From: Kosakonia oryzendophytica
GTDB lineage: Bacteria; Pseudomonadota; Gammaproteobacteria; Enterobacterales; Enterobacteriaceae
Assembly: GCF_900094925.1 (NCBI RefSeq)
Contig: NZ_FMAY01000001.1
Coordinates: forward strand, 186,001 to 250,000
DNA length: 64,000 nucleotides
Direction: 5' to 3'
Shown here: one piece after another, positions 57,984 to 64,000 of the stretch
How the letters are laid out: each line of letters opens with the position of its first letter
Numbering within the stretch: position 1 is the first letter of the stretch
Made by a program: the position numbers and the translations under genes
Notes under the pieces: model-generated
What the model saw: the letters and a program-made list of their open reading frames with translations, nothing else
Database searches by the model: none
What the model was told of the DNA's origin: nothing

Positions 57984-59134
57984 GGCTGTTTCACCTTCAG
58001 CAGCGCTAACCCTAATCCGAACAACGCATCCACGACAACCGCCAGCGCAATCACCGGAATAACCCCCAATAGCACCAGATCCAGCGCACTGCTTAGCAGC
58101 CCCTGGAAAACCAGCGCGCCAAACCCACCTGCACCAATCAATGCGGCGATCACTGCCATTCCCACGGTCTGCACCGAGACCACCCGCATACTACGCAGCA
58201 ACAAGGGCAACGCCAGCGGCACACGCACATGCCAGAAGCGCTGGCGGGCGCTCATGCCCATCGCACTGGCGCTTTCCAGCACCTCCTGCGGCACCTGGTT
58301 CAGCCCCGCCACTACACCGCGCACCATCGGCAACAATGCATAGAGAATAAGTGCAATCAGCGCAGGGGTCAGGCCCGTTCCGGCAATACCGAAACGCGAC
58401 AACCACGGGAAATGCAGTACCAGCCCGGCGAGCGGCGCAATCAGCAGACCAAACAGCGCGACCGAGGGAACCGTCTGGATCACATTGAGGATGGCGAACA
58501 CCGGCCCCTGGCGCAGCGGATGGCGGTAGCACCACAAACCGATGGCAAAGCCGATCGCCAGCGCAGGCAACAGCGTACCCAGCAACAACGTCAGGTGTTG
58601 TGCCAGTGCATCGTTGAACACATCCTGGCGGTTTGCGTATTCGCGCAGCAGTGAGAGATTATCCAGCTCGCCGCTGAGCAGCAGAAAAAGCGGTAGCGCC
58701 CAAATCTGGGCGTGCAGCAGCCAGCGCCAGACCGGATGCGCGGCAAAACGTCGAATGGCGTCGCTACAGATCAGCAACGCCAGCGCCAGCCACAGCCACC
58801 ACCCGCTGCCGGGCGAGGTACGGGCCAGCGCACTGCCGCTTTGCGCAAGATCCGTCGCCGCACGGCCTGCGCTCCAGACCAGCAGCCAGACCAACGCTTC
58901 CGCCAGCAGCAACGTCGCCAGCTGCGCGCCACGCCCCGGCACAAAACTGAGTACCAGCAGCAGACACGGCAGCAGCAACCACAGCGCCGAAAAAAGCTGC
59001 CACAGCGCCCGACTCTCACCGGAGACCAGACGGTTGGGCGCATAGTTAATAAACGGCAACCCTGTCGCCGCCAGCGCCAGTATCACCAACAGCAACAGCA
59101 CGCGGTTATGGCAGCGTAATGATCCCTCCATCAC
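57980..59134 (-). CDS. yehY: Osmoprotectant-type ABC permease YehY
   Basis: 384 residues (E. coli 385). It is larger than YehW because about 150 N-terminal residues add four or more helices rich in Leu and Trp. The permease core has [20 protein letters not shown] as EAA loop and [20 protein letters not shown]. It sits five bases after the osmF stop and overlaps yehX by four bases, all within one operon. Confidence 0.94.
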   Translation of the reverse strand: MMEGSLRCHNRVLLLLVILALAATGLPFINYAPNRLVSGESRALWQLFSALWLLLPCLLLVLSFVPGRGAQLATLLLAEALVWLLVWSAGRAATDLAQSGSALARTSPGSGWWLWLALALLICSDAIRRFAAHPVWRWLLHAQIWALPLFLLLSGELDNLSLLREYANRQDVFNDALAQHLTLLLGTLLPALAIGFAIGLWCYRHPLRQGPVFAILNVIQTVPSVALFGLLIAPLAGLVLHFPWLSRFGIAGTGLTPALIALILYALLPMVRGVVAGLNQVPQEVLESASAMGMSARQRFWHVRVPLALPLLLRSMRVVSVQTVGMAVIAALIGAGGFGALVFQGLLSSALDLVLLGVIPVIALAVVVDALFGLGLALLKVKQP

Positions 59135-59139
59135 GCGGC

Positions 59140-60057
59140 TTATTTCACCAGGCCTTTTTCTTTCAGATAATCCGCTGCCACTTTCTTCGCATCCAGCCCT
59201 TCAACGGCAATGCTGGCGTTCAGTTTTTGCAGGGTTTTCTCATCCAGGCTGGCAAAAACAGGCTTCAACCACGCATCCAGTTGCGGATAAGCTTTCAGTA
59301 CGGCTTCGCGCACGACCGGGGTGGGCGCATAGATGGGCTGCACGCCTTTCGGGTCGCTCAGCGTTTGCAGCCCCAGCGCAGCAACCGGGCCGTCGGTGCC
59401 GTAAGCCATTGCCGCATTCACCCCGGATGTTTGCTGCGCTGCCGCTTTAATCGTCACCGCCGTATCGCCGCCCGCCAGCGACAACAATTGATCCTGCTTG
59501 AGGGTGAAGTTGTAGGCTTTTTCAAACGCCGGCAGCGCATCGGTACGTTCAATAAATTCCGCCGATGCCGCCAGTTTGAATACGCCGCCCGCTTTCAGAT
59601 AGCGGCTGAGATCCTCAAGAGACTTAAGTTGATTTTTCTGCGCCACATCCTGGCGCACCGCAATGGTCCAGGTGTTATTGGCAGGCGCTGGCGTCAGCCA
59701 TACCAGCTTGTTCTGCTCAGCATCGAGCTTTTTCACTTTCTCGTAGCCCTGCTGCGCATTTTTCCAGGCGGCATCATTCTCATCTTTAAAGAAAAACGCG
59801 CCATTACCGGTGTACTCCGGGTAGATATCCAGCTCACCCGAGGTGATCGCCCCGCGGACTACGGGTGTAGTACCAAGCTGGACTTTATTGACTGTTTTTA
59901 CGCCATGACTTTCCAGTACCTGCAAAATAATATTGCCCAGCAGCGCGCCTTCGGTATCGATTTTAGAACCGACTTTAATGGGTTCCGCCGCCTGCAAAGG
60001 TAAGCTCACACTGGCTATCAGCGCCAGTGAGCAGGCAATCTTCTTCGTGATTGTCAT
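59140..60057 (-). CDS. osmF: Osmoprotectant-type substrate-binding protein OsmF
   Basis: Also yehZ, RpoS-induced in E. coli. 305 residues from the ATG at 60057, equal to E. coli; the frame is open another 69 codons. Signal peptide [20 protein letters not shown] ending QAA|EPI. The mature OpuAC-like domain includes [32 protein letters not shown] and [20 protein letters not shown]. It heads the osmF-yehY-yehX-yehW operon. Confidence 0.96.
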   Translation of the reverse strand: MTITKKIACSLALIASVSLPLQAAEPIKVGSKIDTEGALLGNIILQVLESHGVKTVNKVQLGTTPVVRGAITSGELDIYPEYTGNGAFFFKDENDAAWKNAQQGYEKVKKLDAEQNKLVWLTPAPANNTWTIAVRQDVAQKNQLKSLEDLSRYLKAGGVFKLAASAEFIERTDALPAFEKAYNFTLKQDQLLSLAGGDTAVTIKAAAQQTSGVNAAMAYGTDGPVAALGLQTLSDPKGVQPIYAPTPVVREAVLKAYPQLDAWLKPVFASLDEKTLQKLNASIAVEGLDAKKVAADYLKEKGLVK

Positions 60058-60170
60058 TGTCTTTTCCTCAGTTTTACTGCCTTTTTCAGCAGGTTGAGAA
60101 AAAAGCGTAGCTGAAAAATGGCGGCTTTGTCGCGTTAACCATTTAAACGATAAAGGAATAAGGTATAGCG

Positions 60171-60198
60171 AAGAAAATCGGGCCGGTTTCCCGGCCCG
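60171..60198 (-). terminator. Intrinsic terminator after bglX
   Basis: CGGGCCGG (60198-60191 in the RNA) and CCGGCCCG (60186-60179) close a GAAA tetraloop with eight perfect pairs, and ATTTTCTT follows. It lies eight bases past the bglX stop, upstream of osmF. Confidence 0.9.
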
Positions 60199-60205
60199 AA
60201 AAGGA

Positions 60206-62503
60206 TTAGCGGAGTTCGAATTCGCCCTGTTTAACGCGGGCGGAGTCGACGCCGATAAAGACATTGAATTTGCCAGGTTCCGCGTCGTATTTCATGCGCT
60301 GATTCCAGAACTTCAGCGCATCAACATCAATCGGGAAGCTGACGGTTTTGGTTTCACCCGGCTTCAGGTTCACCTTGTCAAAACCACGCAGTTGTTTCAC
60401 CGGGCGGCTCATGGAGGCCGTCACATCCTGCACATACATCTGCAGCACGGTTTGACCTTCACGCTTACCGGTGTTCGTCACCTGCACACTGGCCGTTACT
60501 TTGCCTGTGCGTGTCAGGATCGGTGCGGACATTTTCACATCGGAAACGCTAAACGTGGTGTAACTCAGACCATAACCAAACGGATACAGCGGGCCGTTAG
60601 CTTCGTCGAAGTAACGGGAGGTGTATTTGTTCGGCTTATCGGCATCGTACGGACGACCGGTATTAAGGTGGCTGTAATAGACCGGGATCTGCCCGACCGA
60701 GCGCGGGAAGGACATGGGCAACTTACCGGACGGGTTGTAATCGCCAAACAGCACATCGGCAATCGCGTTACCGCCTTCCGTACCGGCAAACCAGGTTTCG
60801 AGGATTGCATCCGCTTGCTGATCTTCTTTGACCAGTGCCAGCGGGCGACCATTCATCAGCACCAGCACCAGCGGTTTACCGGTGGCTTTCAGCGCGGCGA
60901 TCAAATCTTTCTGGCTCTGTGGAATGGTGATATTGGTGCGACTTGAGGCTTCATGCGCCATCCCCTGCGCTTCACCCACAACAGCCACCACGACATCCGA
61001 TTTCTGCGCCGCAGCCACGGCTTCATCGATCATCGCTTTCGGCGAACGAGGGTCAACCACCACCGCCGGCTCATACAGGTTTAGGAAGTTAACAATGTCT
61101 TTGTCGTTGGTAACGTTCGCACCTTTGGCGTAAATCACGTTGCCTTTACCGGCCAGCGCATTACGGATGCCGGTAAGCACGGTAACGGACTGATCGGCCA
61201 CGCCTGCTGCAGACCAGCTTCCCATCGAGTCACGCTTGCTGTCCGCCAGCGGCCCAATCACCGCCACGGTACCGGATTTTTTCAGCGGCAGAGTGTCGAG
61301 GCGGTTTTTCAACAGCACCAGACTTTCCCGCGTCACTTCACGCGCTTCTTTGCGATGTAAACGGCTCTCGGCATTGGTGTCTTGCGGATCGCTCTCTTTC
61401 GGTCCCAGGTGGCTGTAGGGATCGTTAAACAACCCCATATCGTATTTCACATTCAGTACATGGCGAGTCGCATCATCCAGTTCCGCCATGGTCACTTTGC
61501 CGGATTTCACCAGCCCGGGCAGATACTTGCTGTAGTACTCATCGCTCATGCTCATATTGATGCCGGACTTCAGCGCCACGCGCACGGCGTCTTCCGGATC
61601 GGCAGCAGTGCCGTGTTTAATCAGCTCTTTGATTGCGCCATGGTCGGAAATGGTGATGCCCTTAAAGCCCCACTCGTCACGCAGCAGATCTTTCAGCAAC
61701 CAGGCATCCGAAGAAGCAGGCGTGCCGTTGAGCGAGTTGAGCGCCACCATTACCCCACCACTCCCGGCATCCAGCGCCGCTTTATAGGGAGGCATATAGT
61801 CGTTGAACAGACGCTGTGGGCTCATGTCCACCGTGTTGTACTCTTTGCCGCCTTCCACCGCGCCATACGCCGCGAAGTGCTTCACGCTGGTCATCACCGA
61901 GTAGCGGTCTGCCGGGCTTTTGCCCTGCATCGCTTCGACCATCGTGCGCCCCATGGTTTCCGTCAGATACGTATCTTCACCGAACCCTTCGGAGACACGT
62001 CCCCAGCGCGGATCGCGGGAAACATCCACCATCGGTGCCCAGGTCATGTTCAGGCCGTCATCAGCGGCTTCATAGGCCGACACCCGGCCAACGGTTTTTA
62101 CCGCCTCAAGGTTAAAACTGGAGGCCAGTCCGAGGCTAATCGGGAACACGGTACGTTGACCATGAACCACATCGTAGGCGAAAAAGAGCGGAATTTTCAG
62201 ACGGCTAAGCTGCATCGCCTGATCCTGCATGGCGCGGATATCCTGCCGGGTAACGGTGTTAAAAATGGCCCCCACCTGGCTCACTTTGATCATGTCGCGA
62301 ATCGCCTCTTTTGGGTTATCCGGGCCGACACTGATCAGGCGTAGCTGGCCAATTTTTTCATCAACAGTCATTTTTTTGAGCAAGTCGGTGACAAATGCAT
62401 CCCTTGCTTCCGGCGTCAGCGGATGGTTGCCGAACATCTCATCCGCCAGTGCGGGTTGCAGCGCAAGGCTCACGGCGACACCTACAGAACATAGCCATTT
62501 CAT
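60206..62503 (-). CDS. bglX: Periplasmic beta-glucosidase
   Basis: GH3 glycosidase, 765 residues as in E. coli, with signal peptide MKWLCSVGVAVSLALQPALA. The (beta/alpha)8 domain carries the nucleophile Asp in GFKGITISDHG near residue 287. The alpha/beta sandwich domain contributes residues around GEAQGMAHEASSRTNITIPQ, and the C-terminal fibronectin-like domain is near 660-765 (VTASVQVTNTGKREGQTVLQ). It acts on beta-linked glucosides in the periplasm. It is divergent from dld. Confidence 0.97.
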   Translation of the reverse strand: MKWLCSVGVAVSLALQPALADEMFGNHPLTPEARDAFVTDLLKKMTVDEKIGQLRLISVGPDNPKEAIRDMIKVSQVGAIFNTVTRQDIRAMQDQAMQLSRLKIPLFFAYDVVHGQRTVFPISLGLASSFNLEAVKTVGRVSAYEAADDGLNMTWAPMVDVSRDPRWGRVSEGFGEDTYLTETMGRTMVEAMQGKSPADRYSVMTSVKHFAAYGAVEGGKEYNTVDMSPQRLFNDYMPPYKAALDAGSGGVMVALNSLNGTPASSDAWLLKDLLRDEWGFKGITISDHGAIKELIKHGTAADPEDAVRVALKSGINMSMSDEYYSKYLPGLVKSGKVTMAELDDATRHVLNVKYDMGLFNDPYSHLGPKESDPQDTNAESRLHRKEAREVTRESLVLLKNRLDTLPLKKSGTVAVIGPLADSKRDSMGSWSAAGVADQSVTVLTGIRNALAGKGNVIYAKGANVTNDKDIVNFLNLYEPAVVVDPRSPKAMIDEAVAAAQKSDVVVAVVGEAQGMAHEASSRTNITIPQSQKDLIAALKATGKPLVLVLMNGRPLALVKEDQQADAILETWFAGTEGGNAIADVLFGDYNPSGKLPMSFPRSVGQIPVYYSHLNTGRPYDADKPNKYTSRYFDEANGPLYPFGYGLSYTTFSVSDVKMSAPILTRTGKVTASVQVTNTGKREGQTVLQMYVQDVTASMSRPVKQLRGFDKVNLKPGETKTVSFPIDVDALKFWNQRMKYDAEPGKFNVFIGVDSARVKQGEFELR

Positions 62504-62691
62504 GTCGTTTTACTCTCTAGTATTTTCACCCAAAACCGCGGAGCGGGCCGCGAAAGCACGCAGTGTGACATAATCCTGGCGCATCTTGCAGAGTTGGACG
62601 CTGATTTTTATGCAAATTCATTCCCCCGTTCGCTTTCCAGGACTACTATCAATGGGTCTGAAAAGTCATGTTTAGCCACAAGGAGGGGAAC

Positions 62692-64000
62692 ATGTCACAC
62701 GAAAATAATGCCTTTATACACGAACTTAAACGGCTGGTTGGCGCATCTCACCTGCTTACCGAACCGGCAAAAACCGCCCGTTACCGCAAAGGTTTCCGTT
62801 CGGGTCAGGGCGACGCACTGGCGGTGGTTTTTCCCGGTACGCTGGTAGAACTGTGGCGAGTGCTACAAGCCTGCGTTCGCGCCGATAAAATTATCCTGAT
62901 GCAAGCGGCGAACACCGGTCTTACCGAAGGGTCAACCCCTAACGGCAACGACTATGACCGCGATATTGTCATTATCAGCACCCTGCGTCTGGATAAGTTA
63001 CATCTGCTGGACGGCGGTCAACAGGTGCTGGCGTACCCCGGTACTACCCTTTATTCGCTGGAAAAAGCGCTGAAACCACTGGGCCGTGAACCGCACTCGG
63101 TGATTGGTTCATCCTGTATCGGCGCGTCGGTGATCGGTGGGATCTGTAATAACTCCGGCGGTTCCCTGGTGCAACGTGGACCGGCCTATACCGAAATGTC
63201 GCTCTTCGCGCGTATTGATGAGCAGGGCAAATTACAACTGGTGAACCATTTGGGGATTGAGTTGGGTCAGTCACCTGAAGCGATCCTCAGCAAACTCGAT
63301 GACGATCGTATTACCGATGCCGATGTGCACCACGACCAGCGCCACGGACACGATCATGATTACGTCACCCGCGTGCGCGATATCGAAGCGGCTTCCCCAG
63401 CGCGTTATAACGCCGACCCCGACCGGCTGTTTGAATCCTCAGGTTGCGCAGGGAAACTGGCGGTGTTCGCCGTTCGCCTGGACACCTTCCCGGCGGAAGC
63501 CAACCAGCAGGTGTTTTATATCGGCACCAACCAGACCGCAGTACTCACGGAGATCCGCCGCCATATCCTGGCGAACTTTACTCACCTGCCCATCGCCGGG
63601 GAGTATATGCATCGGGATATCTACGACATTGCCGAACAGTACGGCAAAGACACCTTCCTGATGATCGACAAGCTCGGCACCGATAAAATGCCATTCTTCT
63701 TCACCATGAAGGGGCGTACGGATGCGTTACTGGAAAAATCTCCGCTCTTTAAGCCGCATTTTGTCGACCGTTCACTGCAAAAGATCACTCGCTTATTCCC
63801 TTCACACCTGCCGCCGCGTATGAAAGAGTGGCGTAATAAATATGAACACCACCTGCTGTTAAAGATGTCCGGTGACGGTATTGCCGAAGCGCAAAGCTGG
63901 TTAAACGACTACTTCGCGACCGCCGAGGGGGCATTCTTTGTCTGTACGCCAGAGGAAGGCAGCAAAGCGTTTTTACACCGTTTTGCCGCTGCGGGTGCCG
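62692..64000 (+). CDS. dld: Quinone-dependent D-lactate dehydrogenase, N-terminal part (cut by window edge)
   Basis: FAD flavoprotein on the inner-membrane face oxidising D-lactate to pyruvate with electron transfer to ubiquinone. 436 complete codons are visible from the ATG at 62692 (AGGAGGGG upstream); the E. coli enzyme has about 571. The FAD-binding PCMH domain includes MQAANTGLTEGSTPNGNDYD and SVIGSSCIGASVIGGICNNS. The His-rich loop DVHHDQRHGHDHDYVTRVRD lies near residue 210, followed by the substrate/membrane domain. Confidence 0.96.
   Translation, partial: MSHENNAFIHELKRLVGASHLLTEPAKTARYRKGFRSGQGDALAVVFPGTLVELWRVLQACVRADKIILMQAANTGLTEGSTPNGNDYDRDIVIISTLRLDKLHLLDGGQQVLAYPGTTLYSLEKALKPLGREPHSVIGSSCIGASVIGGICNNSGGSLVQRGPAYTEMSLFARIDEQGKLQLVNHLGIELGQSPEAILSKLDDDRITDADVHHDQRHGHDHDYVTRVRDIEAASPARYNADPDRLFESSGCAGKLAVFAVRLDTFPAEANQQVFYIGTNQTAVLTEIRRHILANFTHLPIAGEYMHRDIYDIAEQYGKDTFLMIDKLGTDKMPFFFTMKGRTDALLEKSPLFKPHFVDRSLQKITRLFPSHLPPRMKEWRNKYEHHLLLKMSGDGIAEAQSWLNDYFATAEGAFFVCTPEEGSKAFLHRFAAAGA

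Noticed and set aside
1-64000. Insertion sequences, prophage, CRISPR array, tRNA or rRNA genes
   Set aside because: No transposase, integrase, repeat-spacer pattern, cloverleaf or ribosomal RNA sequence was found. Repeats are limited to REP-like palindromes.

Overview
The window reads as a chromosomal segment of an enterobacterium in the Enterobacteriaceae, close to Escherichia, Enterobacter, Citrobacter and Kosakonia. Almost every protein matches an Escherichia coli K-12 protein in length and local sequence, recognised from memory and not by a database search. The gene order follows the E. coli stretch from manC (cpsB) to dld. Several E. coli blocks are missing (yegI-yegL, yegP, rcnR-rcnA, the yehA-yehQ region) and a few other genes take their places. 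This fits a non-Escherichia genus, but I cannot name it. I see no insertion sequence, prophage, integron, CRISPR array, rRNA or tRNA.

Layout. (1) Positions 1-13593, minus strand: the colanic acid operon, transcribed from wza leftwards (wza, wzb, wzc, then wcaA, B, C, D, E, F, gmd, fcl, gmm, wcaI, manC; manC runs off the left edge). Its long leader carries an RcsAB-like box, a candidate promoter and a very clear JUMPstart/ops element, the RfaH loading site. A hairpin separates the export genes from the sugar genes. (2) 14286-20571: yegH, a DeoR-family regulator divergent from a NudK-like Nudix hydrolase (an accessory pair), asmA, dcd, udk. (3) 20927-26669: the diguanylate cyclase dgcE, alkA, and the Hsp70-like yegD. 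(4) 26851-37934: the mdtABCD-baeSR operon, with four ATGA-type or abutting junctions; BaeS carries an extra Pro/Gly/acidic segment in its periplasmic sensor. (5) 38233-44115: an unrecognised exported protein, trhP (yegQ), the Hfq-type sRNA gene cyaR, the lipid kinase yegS, a mandelate-racemase-subgroup enzyme, and fbaB. (6) 44267-47864: thiD and thiM with a TPP riboswitch, a medium-chain dehydrogenase, and rcnB without rcnRA. (7) 47878-52780: a GNAT acetyltransferase, mrp, metG, yehR, yehS. (8) 52834-64000: btsR-btsS (pyruvate sensing), mlrA, the 37-residue membrane protein yohO, the osmF-yehYXW transporter, bglX, and the start of dld, cut by the right edge.

How the parts work together. The first third makes GDP-mannose and GDP-fucose and uses them to assemble and export colanic acid. 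DgcE and MlrA belong to the c-di-GMP/curli control circuit, so several extracellular-matrix regulators lie close together. BaeSR controls its own efflux operon. CyaR is a CRP-activated sRNA. No clearly new multi-gene system is visible. The items most worth a second look are the DeoR/Nudix pair with helically phased TGCACG repeats, the BaeS sensor insertion, a 14-bp perfect inverted repeat beside the thiM promoter, the exported four-cysteine protein in place of yegP, and the enolase-superfamily enzyme of unknown substrate.
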